The translations under genes were made by a program, and so were the position numbers. Shown here in pieces: positions 10,972-20,843 of a stretch of 64,000 nucleotides of DNA. This stretch comes from Sordaria brevicollis. Its lineage: Eukaryota > Ascomycota > Sordariomycetes > Sordariales > Sordariaceae. Position 1 is the first letter of the stretch. Each line of letters starts with the position of its first letter. The notes beneath the pieces were generated by a model that saw only the letters and a list, made by a program, of their open reading frames with translations, had not been told where the DNA came from and did not search any database. Where the stretch lies: positions 2,666,001 to 2,730,000 of the forward strand of contig JAUTDP010000008.1 of assembly GCA_033439795.1 (NCBI GenBank), read 5' to 3'.

Positions 10972-13776
10972 ATGGATAACGGGGGCTTCGATGGCGGCTT
11001 TGGTGCCGGCGGAGACGAAGGAGGCTTTGGAAGCAACGGGGGAGGATTCGAACAACCGCAGAAGAAGCAGGAGTTACCCCCCGATCTACCACGCTCCCTC
11101 GATGACAGGAGACATGCTCCTACCGAGCACTTGGTATCAGAGACGGAGATGTATGACGGATGGCAAGGTCGGTTCCCCCTTGTCTGTCATATGGAACCCT
11201 GGCTTGGTGGCGCATAGTGCCATCATTCCCTCGCTTCATGTCTCGGACTGGCCAGGCCTGTTACTGACTCTCCGTCTCATCATCAGGACAATCGCAGTTC
11301 TTGACCACGCCCATACCGGCCAAGCCTCTGAGCTTCAGCAGCCTCAACCTTAACGACCCCGGGTTCGACGAGGACATCACCAAGGGCGGGACCGATAGCG
11401 AGACCAGACTGATGGAAATGCTGGCTGCGCAGGCCGCACATTCGGCTAGCGCAATATTTGAAGATGAGAACCAAATCGCCGACGACGACAAGATGCCGCA
11501 GGACGAAAAGAAAGATGTCCTGCAAAGAGCATTCATTATGGCTTCAAGCAACGGCAATGTCGAGTCCGTTCGGAAAATCCTAGACGGCCCAGCTAGACAA
11601 TATGTGGATATCAATGCGCCAGATGAGGAGGGAACACCTGCCCTGATCTACGCAAGCTGTTTTGTGAGTTGGCGGTGTCGCCGATGTCACATGGAAGAAA
11701 TGGAGGTCTTTTTTTTGCTAACAGAATTATGGAATAGGGACACGAGTCTGTAGTACAGGTCCTTCTTGACGCCGGAGCCGATGTCGACAAGCAAGACCGC
11801 AATCAATGGAGTGCACTTATGTGGGCTATGACCAATCGACACAAGGGGATTGCGAAATTACTACTCGACAACGGCGCTTCTCCCGAGAAAAAGACCTCCT
11901 CAGGACGGACTGCGTTTGACTTTGTAGCCCCTGACAGCGACATGTCTTTCTATCTTCACGATAGCGGATATAGCATTGGCACGGCCGGTGCTGACGACTT
12001 TTATAACCCCGGCTTTTCCCAAGACAAGTTCGAGGAGGAATTGGCCGAGAATGAGATGCGCAGGAGAATGATGATGGAGAGTGCCCGTGATCTGGAAGTC
12101 GATCTTGGGAACGTGGGCATGGACGACCAACCCGAGGTTCGCAACCCCTTTCTGCCAGTGAATCCGTACCCGCTCGCACCATGTTGTCATTGCTGACTAT
12201 TGACCAGCCTGTTGACGAATTCGAGGAAGAGCAGCAAGAGTTCGACTGGGCGAGATGTCTCCACGACCAAATGTTTGTTTTCCAGGAGAACGAGCTAGAA
12301 ACCATTCTGGATATCGTCATCACCAATATGACCCCGCAACGATCACCATCACAAAAACCTGTGCCAGCCAACATGATCTTCCTAGGGGCCCGGTATGCGC
12401 ATTACCACGCGAGCCGGGAGTTGTTGGCGAAACTGCTGATTACTGCCATGGACAAGATCAACAATGTTGTGGAAAAGTATCAGTGGGACATGACAATCTT
12501 GGCCTTTTGGGTATCCAACGCGACGTTGTTGCTTCATTATCTCAAGAAGGATGCCGGCTTAGTAGAAGCCACTACCGAGTTCCAAGCGCAGCTTTCGGAG
12601 CTCATCAATGAGATCTTTATTCTTATTGTCCGAGATGCCGAGAGACGTCTTGACAAGGTGCTGGATGCTGGCATGCTGGACCACGAGACGATTCCCGGCT
12701 TCGAGAACATCACGTTTCAGAACGAGTGGACGATCTTCAAGCGCAAGAAGGAGGTGAAGGAACCGCCCATGGAGAAGCGCTTCAGGCCACCGTCCCCCAA
12801 GCAGAGGGCGAAGCCGTCTCCACGGAACGTGACATCACTCCTCTCTTCCACATTGTTTGTCCTGGACCTGTACGACGTCCACTCGGTCATCACAGCACAA
12901 GTCATCTCGCAACTAATATACTGGCTCGGCGCCGAGCTCTTCAACCGAATAATGTCCAGTCGCAAGTACCTGGCGCGCACAAAGGCCATGCAGATCCGCA
13001 TGAACATCTCGGCCCTGGAGGATTGGGCCCGTACCAATAATCGGCAACCTGAGCATTACGAGGGTGGCGAGATGAAGTCGAGCGGCGAGACCACCATGGA
13101 AGCAGCGCGCCGTCACCTTGCTCCTGTCATCCAGCTGCTCCAATGGCTGCAGGTCCTTTCCTCTCTGGGCGCCGATGATCTTGAGGCCCTCGTCGGTACC
13201 CTTCAGCAGCTCAAAGCATTGAGCCCCCAGCAGCTGATCCACGCTGCGGCACACTACCGCTCTGAGGTCGGCGAAAAGGGTCTCCCCAAGAGCGCCATGA
13301 AGTACCTCACAGCCCTGCAGGCCATGCGCAAGGAGCGCAAGCGCGAGTCACAAATGTCACAGATGTCACAATTGTCGGTCACATCGCCTGTCAAGGAACG
13401 AGGCGGCGATGGCAGTGTCAGCACGCCAGTTACGCCTATCAGTCGTCTATCCATCCAGGGCAGCCCCTGGTCGTCAACCCCAGCCGGCTCATCTGAGGGT
13501 CCCGGAGGAGGCGAAGAAGGCGACGATGATGACGAGGACGCGCCAGCCAATCTGCTCCTGGATCCGGCCTTCATGCTGCCCTTTACTCTACCCAGCATGA
13601 CGGACATGTTGGTTAGCTACGGGGCCGGCTTCGGCGGAGTGAACAGGGAAAGGGAACGAAAGTACATACCGACCATCCCGCCCGAGTTTTTGGATAAGTT
13701 TGAGGCGGCGACTGGTGGAGGAAGGAAAGGACCGCCTCTGTTTGGGGAGAAGGATTGGGAGAATGAGGAGGTTTAG
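10972..13776 (+). CDS. Ankyrin repeat plus DIL (dilute) domain protein (4 exons, 846 aa)
   Basis: Exons are 10972-11167, 11287-11663, 11738-12136 and 12208-13776; phases close to 847 codons. The N-terminus is Gly-rich (GGFDGGFGAGGDEGGFG). Residues roughly 130-235 hold ankyrin-type repeats: MASSNGNVESVRKIL, the intron-split CF-GHESVVQVLLDAGADVD, and HKGIAKLLLDNGASP. An acidic coiled linker follows. From about residue 390 comes a DIL domain, with the hallmark FWVSNATLLLHYLKK near residue 425 and a later all-helical block. The tail is low-complexity with repeated SQMSQ units. DIL domains form the cargo-binding tail of class V myosins; in this fungal ankyrin-DIL family there is no motor, so a trafficking or scaffold role is inferred only. 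The first intron has an atypical GTCGGT donor. It is unlikely to be anything other than this family. Confidence 0.88.
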
Positions 13777-14853
13777 TTTGATGTTACAGCAAACGACGAG
13801 ACAATGCCGAGTGTTCGGATAGGGGTGGGTTATGGTAGCAGCAACTACGAATGAAGTTTTAATAAGAATATCATTATCCTTTTTGAATGCTGCGGGCTTC
13901 CGCTGATGATTGGAGAGAGGTTGAGAAGGAATGCAATGGTTAGAGGTGCCTACATAGCGGGAGCTGAGAAACTAGAATCATCATTACTGTTCGTTGGTTC
14001 GAACGTGGCCATAGAGTGCGTTACGCAGCGCGAATAGACCCGAGATAAACATTTTCATCATCAGTGACCCAATCTATAGGACTCGGTAGCAAAGAGTCCT
14101 TTTTCTGTATTACACCCATATTGTTGTTTACCCACGACAGAGGGAGCATAGCAAAGACAATTTAGGCCTCATGCTGTGCCGCTGCCCGTTGGGATTACAA
14201 AGCCGTCATGTAAGGGACAGAAGCACGTTGGTTGGTTGTTGGACGGGCCGGTTGACGGATAGGATACATTACTACGACGAACGAAGAAGATTTGAGGGGA
14301 GTCGGGTGGCTTACAACTCTCACTCTGTCGATACCCTTCATACCCTAAAGCTTCAAATTCCTTATTCAGGCTTTCAAAACATGGCTTCCTCAAGGTTAAC
14401 GGTTTGAGATAACCTAGCTGCCTTGGAAGTCTGAAACGTGATACTGCCGATATCCGACGGGAGTCCATCGGGAAAGGTGAGTGTTCTGGAAAATGGGTTC
14501 TCCTTCGGGTCATCCAAAAATCCTGGAGAGTTAAGATGAAGCATTCGTTTGTTCACTGAGTTAGTTGCCTGATGGGATGGACGGGAAGTTACACCTTGCA
14601 CATTGTGTCAGTTCATGTTCATGATCCAGGACCATCTTGCTTTGCGAGGTATAGGGTGGCTCACTGATGGGTGATGAGCGAAAAACTTGGATCATTGGCG
14701 GATTACCGCCTCTAGACCGCCAACTTTGACGGTTGAGTACATTAGTATAGACAATTAGAAAGTTGGGCTTGACTCATCAAAGGCGGAGAAGTTAGGAAGG
14801 TAAAGTGGCATTGGGAGGAAACCTCAAGTGGCACAGAGATTCTTTAGTTGTAG

Positions 14854-14886
<33 letters not shown>

Positions 14887-15462
14887 ATGTTGGTTGGGAA
14901 ATGAATCGGTTAGCTGGATAAATTGTGCCTTGGTTGTACATGTGTGTTGGCGTTGGCTGTTGGCTGTTGGGTATACAAGATGTGAAGTCTTTGTTGTATC
15001 GCTGAAGTGATAACCTGTTGGAGTTAATTTGGCAGCCTGAGGTAGAGGGACGTCTCTCTTTCACAACAGCCCATTTCTTCTCGGCCTTTCTCTTACCTGT
15101 TCATACCTTTCTTTTCAAAGTGGAACTCCTATCTCGGCTTTGATCTAGGTATATAGCCGGAGGCGACATGTGTTGGGCTAGTTCGGCTCGTGGTGTACTT
15201 TAGATGTTGATCGGCCAGAGTGTCTCAGTCGGGACCTCATCACTGCTCTCTAGCGACACTCGCCCTGATCATTTGTGATTAGAGGGTAGCATTCTCGCCG
15301 GCCCGCGCCCGCAGGCCTATTACCTGCAGGTACATACAACTTGTCCATCCCGTTGGGTAGCGTAGGTTGTAGTGTTACTAGTGTATGGTACAAGCTGGAG
15401 CCACGAGGTTGTGGGCATCGTGGGTGTCTGTCTTTCTCAAATTGAGGTACCGAGCAAACAAT
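13777..15462. other. Intergenic region up to the mariner-like element
   Basis: It contains the 3' region of the ankyrin-DIL gene and a TG microsatellite. No supported gene; the open frames are short. Confidence 0.6.
14859..14886. repeat. (TG)14 microsatellite
   Basis: Fourteen uninterrupted TG dinucleotides in intergenic DNA. It is a likely length-variable locus with no gene assigned to it. Confidence 0.95.
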
Positions 15463-15520
15463 CGCTGTGTGTTGAAATCGAGGTGTCAGTCCCCACTTTG
15501 CACGGGCACCCCCCTTTACA
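15463..15520 (+). repeat. Left 58-bp terminal inverted repeat of the mariner-like element
   Basis: It begins CGCTGTGTGTTGAAAT and runs through a CAGTCCCC core to CCCCCCTTTACA. It pairs with 19864-19921 on the opposite strand at 57 of 58 positions; the mismatch is at the sixteenth base. Confidence 0.93.
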
Positions 15521-15641
15521 CAACACCACATCAAAACAGACATCGTGAATCGTAAAAGTTGAATATCTCCGCGGTTTTACTGCCAAATCTGCTGGTTTTG
15601 GTCGGATTTTGAAGCTCTCGCGATGTATAATCGGTATAGCC

Positions 15642-16763
15642 ATGAGAACACGCAGTAATAAGAGGCAGCGCCAAAGTATCTACATGATGCTGACGGCTGG
15701 CGAGCATCCACGTCAAATCGCGCAATCCGTTGGCATGAGCGAGCGCCAAATCTGGAGGTTAAAACGAAACTTCGATACCACCGGCAAATTATACCCCCAG
15801 AGTAACTCGAAATATAACGCAATAATATTGACGCCAGCGGTCATGGAGGTGAGCAATGGCTGTAGACTTTGAGTACCCTGGTATGGTATCTAACTGTTGG
15901 TCGTACAGGAAGTTCTCGAGCTCCTTCGCCACAAGCCCGATTTATACCTCGATGAGATACAGTACTATCTGGCCACTGAAATGGACATACATGTATCAAC
16001 GAGCGCCATATCAAAGCAATTGAAGGCTTCTGAATGGACCAACAAGAGGATGGCGCACAAGGCTTCCCAGCGCAGCGAGCCATTGCGGTTAGACTGGTTG
16101 AGGAAGGTTTCCACGTTTTCAGCAGAGATGTACGTGTTCTGTGACGAGTCTGGTGTTGATAAGAGGGACGGTGCTCGTCGTACTGGATGGGCACCAAAGG
16201 GTATGGCACCAGTTGCAGAGAGTGCGCTCACCAGGGGGAAACGGTTCCATCTATTGCCAGCAATAACTGTGGATGGCCTCATCGACGTGTTGTGTTATAA
16301 GGGAGCAACAGATACGACCGGTTTTATTGCTTGGTTGGAGGAGGAGGTGTTGCCTAAGATGAACCCGTTCCCTGGTCGTTATAGTATATTGGTGATGGAT
16401 AACGCATCATGGCACAAGGACCCCGCCATCAAGACCGCATGCGACAACAGAGGTGTGCTGTTATGGTTCTTGCCGCCATATTCACCAGACTTCAACCCCA
16501 TCGAGGCATACTTCAGTGATGTGAAGGCCTGTATACGACGGCAATACCAACACGCTGGCGGTGATACGCTGAGCAATGAAGAGTTTAAGGCGTTCTTGGA
16601 GGGGGTTGCGAGGGAGGTAGGGCAGCGGGTCGATGCCATACGCGGGCACTACCGCCAGGCAAACGTGCCATTCCGTGACGACGTCGATAACCGTGAAAAA
16701 GACTACGTTGCGTTGTATGGGGACCAGCTGCACGAGTTGACAACGACGGGAACAGTCGCATAA
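15642..16763 (+). CDS. Tc1/mariner (IS630-type) DDE transposase, 353 aa, intact
   Basis: It catalyses cut-and-paste movement of the surrounding element. Exons are 15642-15848 and 15909-16763. The 60-bp intron has GTGAGC, CTAAC and TACAG, and 69 + 284 codons join in frame. The N-terminus is a helix-turn-helix (AGEHPRQIAQSVGMSERQIWRLKR, about residues 22-45), followed by a second helical DNA-binding region. The RNase H-fold catalytic core is complete: first Asp in FCDESGVD (about residue 148), second Asp in LVMDNASWH (about 233) and Glu in SPDFNPIE (about 268). Thirty-four residues lie between the last two, i.e. DD34E. A TGW(A/S)PKG block and a PPYSPDFNPIE block are typical of the IS630/Tc1 group. 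No premature stop or frameshift is seen, so this copy may still be active. The ATG at 15642 is the first that keeps the whole helix-turn-helix. Confidence 0.92.
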
Positions 16764-16965
16764 GGATGTTGTTTTGTATGGTAGATGTACTGTTTTGAAC
16801 ATGCTCAAAGTCGACCGTTGTCGAGTTACGAAAAAAAAAACCCGCAAGGTGTAAGATGTACCAGACGTGCCAAAAGTGCCAAATCTGCCATCAGAAGTGT
16901 AAAAGTATTATTATCTGTAATAATAGATCGAAGTGTAGAATCCCCCTCTTGTGTAAAAAAATCCC

Positions 16966-19756
16966 TCAAAGCTCGTCATCATCATCAGCCTCAGTCGCAG
17001 TCTCGTCGTCGTCGTAGTCGGTACGCGGGCCATCATCCGGATTGGTCTCCTCATCATCGTTGATGAAGCTGGTATAGATGGTGTCGTCGTCATCTTCTTG
17101 TTCTTGATCGTCGTTCTGTTCGATGGGGGGTGGGCCGCGGTGGTTATGAACGTCTTGCCAAAGCGAGTCTTGGGGGATGGACGAGTCTGGTGAACACGGC
17201 TGTTAGCAAATGCTATAGATCAAAAAAACGGATGGGGTTTACCTTGTGATAATAACTTGGGATCTATGGTTTCGGGTGGCGGGGGTGCTGGAGCCTGTTG
17301 CTTGGGAGCTGGTGCCGCCTGCGGTGGTGGTGGTGGTGGTGGTGGTGGTGACGACGACCGCTGTATATAATCCCTCTCGAGATGGAGAAATTCTTTGATC
17401 CCTTTCTTGATTACCATATAGATACCCTCATCAACTCCATGAGCAAGATACCACTGCTTGGGGAGGTCGCGCGCGTGGTGGAGGGAGAGCCGACCGGATA
17501 TGAGGGATTTTTGGATACTGAACAGCGCGTCACGCAAACCCTGGTTTTCGTTGGTTCTGGGCGCGTGTCGAAATATCAACTGCTTCATGAAGTCGGTGAC
17601 AAGGGACTCTGATGGTTTGTTTGGCGGTGATGAGGGTGGAGGGGAGGAGGGTAGAGGGTCGTTGTCACCAACTCGACTGCTGCCAGCGCGGGAGCTGGTC
17701 GCGGTCGCGGTGGGCAAGGTAGGTAAGGTAGGCTCAGCTACCATACCCATATTGCCCATATTACCCATACCCATATTGCTAACGTCAGTGAAGGTTATAG
17801 GGGCCGTAGCTGGCAGCGTGTTACCATTGTTACTACCCTGGTGACCGTTCTGGAGACTGATGTTGAAAACTTGGGGCATGGGCATATATCCCACCCCACC
17901 GCCACCGCGCTTCGACCCCGGTGCGCCATATGGCAGAAACTGTTGAAATGGCTGTAGATTCGACTGCTGAATCATTTGCGTGCCGGAGGATGAGGAGGAG
18001 GACTCGTGTTTAGAGTCGAACCAACGCCCTGTGATGGAGGCTGGAGGCTGGTTTGTGGTGGCGCGCTTGTGAGCAATGGCGTGTGCCCAGTCGATGAGGT
18101 CTCTTGGGTTAATGGGTAGTGGTGTTTTGAGTTGGGAAAAAGAAAACACCAGTGATACTCGTTGCCTTTGCGGTAGTTTTTACACTCGCGACCCTTATCA
18201 CATCCCCATGCCTTGCCCAGATCTTCATATATTAGAGTAACCCGTTCTTTGCCCTGGCGTGCCTCCTCACGATCGCGTGCGCGGCGCGCCATGAGCTCCT
18301 CCACCATCGAGTTGGTCGTGGTCTTCTTCTTGTTCGATTTGACGGATTGTTTGGAAGTGCTGGCAGGTGCGGTCGACTGTCTGGAGCTACTGACAGGAGT
18401 GCTGGAGCCGGCGATGGTGGGCGTGGCAGGTGTAGAGGACTGGCGCAAGGAGGAGAGTTGGCGAGGTTGTGACTGCGACCGTGACTGTGACTGCGCGAGC
18501 TTTTCAGTAAAAGAGGTGACTCTAGAAGGTGTTGGTGTGCCCATAACAGAAACAGTGCTTTGCCGCTGCTGGAATCCCCCAGTTATACGAAGGTGGGCAG
18601 TAACCGTGATAAAATACCGCTCAGCGGGCTCCTCAAGCAGGCTGCGCAGCACTCTGGCGGTATCACAAAACCCAAACGGTGTAACTGGGTCATCCTTCTT
18701 AGGCAAAACGCGTAGTTGGAATAGCGTCGTGCCTTTCCTGTTCCTGGCTGTCTCCAGTATACCAGCCGACCAGTCTGCGTATTGTACAGAGATGGTGGGA
18801 TCCATACCCAAGAGCTCGCACTCGTTGCGGGCAGCATCCATGATACCATTCTCGACCTCTCGCACTCGACCCAACAGAGTGAGGCCAAGGGTACCAGAAT
18901 CGTCATCGGCATTGACGGTGCCATCAGGATCTCTCTCGACGGGGACCCGGTCGTTCGAAACGAGGGTAGGCAGTTTGCCAGGCTTGACCGACAGGCGGTT
19001 GAATTGTATATCCGCCACCCACTGAGCATTGTATGTGAATAGGATATTCAGAAAATCTGGAATCGGCGGCGGCGCTGGGGGAACCGAGGCTGACTTGCGC
19101 GATTTTCTGGCAACACGAGGGGACCGAGGAGAGGGCGCGGCGCGAGGTGTCACCTTGATGATCTCGACCTCGTCTTGTTGATCTTCTTGTTGGTCTTCTT
19201 GCTGTTCATCGTGGTCCTCCTCCTCTGTTATGCCGTTGGCCGTGCTTGCGCTTGCGTTGGAGGCTGATCGAGGACGACGAGGTTGAGGTCGAGGAGGGGG
19301 GGCGGTCGAAGAGGAGGGAGCGGGTGCCTTGAGCTTGACCTTCAAGCTAGATGTGGTACGCTGGGTAGGCTGCTTGCCAGCAGTAGTGCTCCTCTTCAAT
19401 TTGACGGTCGTTTTTTTATTCTTGTTATTATTCTTGAGAACAATGCGGGGGGCTCGAGTAGGCGCTGGTCTTCCTGGGGTCCTCTCGTCATCCCCATCCC
19501 CGTCCCCATCGTCTCGCTCCTGTTCTCCTCCGCTTTCAAACTCGGCATTGATCTCTCTTAAGCGGGCGCTGGGCTGTGACAGCCGCCTCGAACGTCGGCG
19601 GTTGTCATCGTTGTTGTCGTTGTCGTCGGCGGCGCGTTTTTTGGGAGGCATGGCGGGAGCGGGGGCAGCGGTGCCAGGTGCAAAGCGGACTCTGAATGGA
19701 CTAGCGGGTTGACTGGGATCCCTCAGTATTGATCTTGAACGACGCGGGGTATCCAT
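16966..19756 (-). CDS. Passenger protein of the mariner-like element, about 910 aa, with one frameshift
   Basis: Function unknown. The start at 19756 lies 107 bp inside the right terminal repeat. Exon 1 is 17243-19756, the intron is 17187-17242 (GTAAAC donor, GCTAACA branch, CACCAG acceptor) and exon 2 is 16966-17186. The first about 240 residues are basic/acidic low complexity with nuclear-style patches. About 240-400 is a folded-looking unit (PPIPDFLNILFTYNAQWV, then RYFITVTAHLRI). Around 515-565 is a Cys/His module, GCDKGRECKNYRKGNEYHWC then HHYPLT, resembling a small zinc-binding motif followed by a W..AIA...TT.QPP helix. A helical segment (VTDFMKQLIFRHAPRTNENQ...), a run of nine prolines and an Asp/Glu-rich tail ending DDDDEL complete it. 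The frame changes register once near 18120-18150. Reading on needs one extra base or a -1 slip, so this copy may be broken or may hold a sequence error. Confidence 0.72.
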
Positions 19757-19863
19757 ACGAGCTCAGAGCAGTAATCAGAATGTAAATACCCTCAGATTTG
19801 GTGATAATATGGGAGTTCGAAGGTTTGGGGTTGTCACGTATGAACAGATTTTACGTGTGTGTC

Positions 19864-19921
19864 TGTAAAGGGGGGTGCCCGTGCAAAGTGGGGACTGACA
19901 CCTCGTTTTCAACACACAGCG
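19864..19921 (-). repeat. Right 58-bp terminal inverted repeat of the mariner-like element
   Basis: This is the reverse complement of 15463-15520 with a single mismatch. It ends AACACACAGCG at 19921. Confidence 0.93.
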
Positions 19922-20843
19922 GCCCAACCATAAAGGGCTGCCAACAGCAGCTGGCTGAAAGTGGCGGCGGCATTCATCCCCCCTCACCACCGCGATGACC
20001 GCCATCATGGCTGCATTTTGGGAACTTGTGGAGGTGGAATACTTTCGCGAGTGCCAGCTGGAGAGACAGAAGCCAAATGATGCTAGAGGCTTTCAGATCG
20101 CTGCTCCCACATTGGGTGGATCAGGTGAAACCGTTGGTACATTGCGCCTGCAGTGTAAAGCTATGTACTTCGTTCCTTCCACTTGCGTTAGATGGGACGG
20201 GAACATGCGACTTCAGTGAGAAACCGCAGGAAGGAAGGTGCTCGCCATGGAACAGGGAGGAAAGCTTCCTTAGAAGGTAGTCCCGCCATTTTGCATTACC
20301 TGGCCCACTGTCGCTGCTTCCTGCCCTCGAATTGGTGTTGCCCTTGAAGAAGATGCTCATTCCACATCCATTCACCTAAAGTTCAAGTTTTCTCCGCTTG
20401 TCATACCCTCCCAGTTTCAAAGACTGCAAGTCAGCAATTTCATCCGAGGATTACCGCCAGTCTTGCTATTACCACCATTACCTGCTATATCTCAGCCTCG
20501 GACTCTGGATCATCATTGCCTGACCTTAACCTGGCACCTTCCCGAATTTATACGGATCCTCCACGCCGCCTCCTTGGTGATATCCTGTTTTCTGCTCAGA
20601 GACTTTCTTGCTGGTTTCCGCCTCTTCAGTGCAGGAACTCTGGGCCTCGACTACTCAACGTCAGACACACGAGTGCCACAGACCGCAGCACCGTGACACC
20701 ATATCCGGACCATCATTATTGCCCACTCCCACCGTAGCCACCGCTATACGGTACTCATCAGCTGCCACGCTCTGAGGGCGGCCCCAGGGCGGGAAAGAGC
20801 AGTAAACAAGCGGCCAACCCGGTGGCCTCTATCCAAGCCGGGC
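19922..20843. other. Promoter and 5' leader of the TBC-domain gene
   Basis: No separate gene recognised. The stretch after about 20400 is C/T- and A-rich, like Neurospora 5' leaders. Confidence 0.55.

Larger units (their letters stand above)
15463..19921. mobile_element. Two-gene Tc1/mariner-superfamily DNA transposon, 4459 bp
   Basis: The element is bounded by 58-bp terminal inverted repeats that differ at one base. It contains a full-length intron-bearing transposase (15642-16763, +) and a convergent passenger gene (16966-19756, -) that together fill nearly the whole interior: only about 120 and 107 bp separate the repeats from the two start codons. Base composition is like the host genes, with CpA and TpG plentiful, so it shows no sign of RIP, unlike the other large elements in this window. 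No TA target duplication is visible at the repeat ends (left flank ...AAACAAT, right flank GCCCAACC...). This is unusual for the superfamily and leaves the exact transposition boundary slightly uncertain. Confidence 0.85.

Noticed and set aside
18120..18200. An intron joining the two registers of the passenger gene
   Set aside because: A GTAAAA donor exists upstream, but there is no branch site at a workable distance and only a weak AAG acceptor; it would also remove the Cys/His module.
18213..19712. Plus-strand open frames of 270 and 127 codons opposite the passenger gene
   Set aside because: They mirror a low-complexity minus-strand gene whose start, intron and stop are consistent; no independent support.
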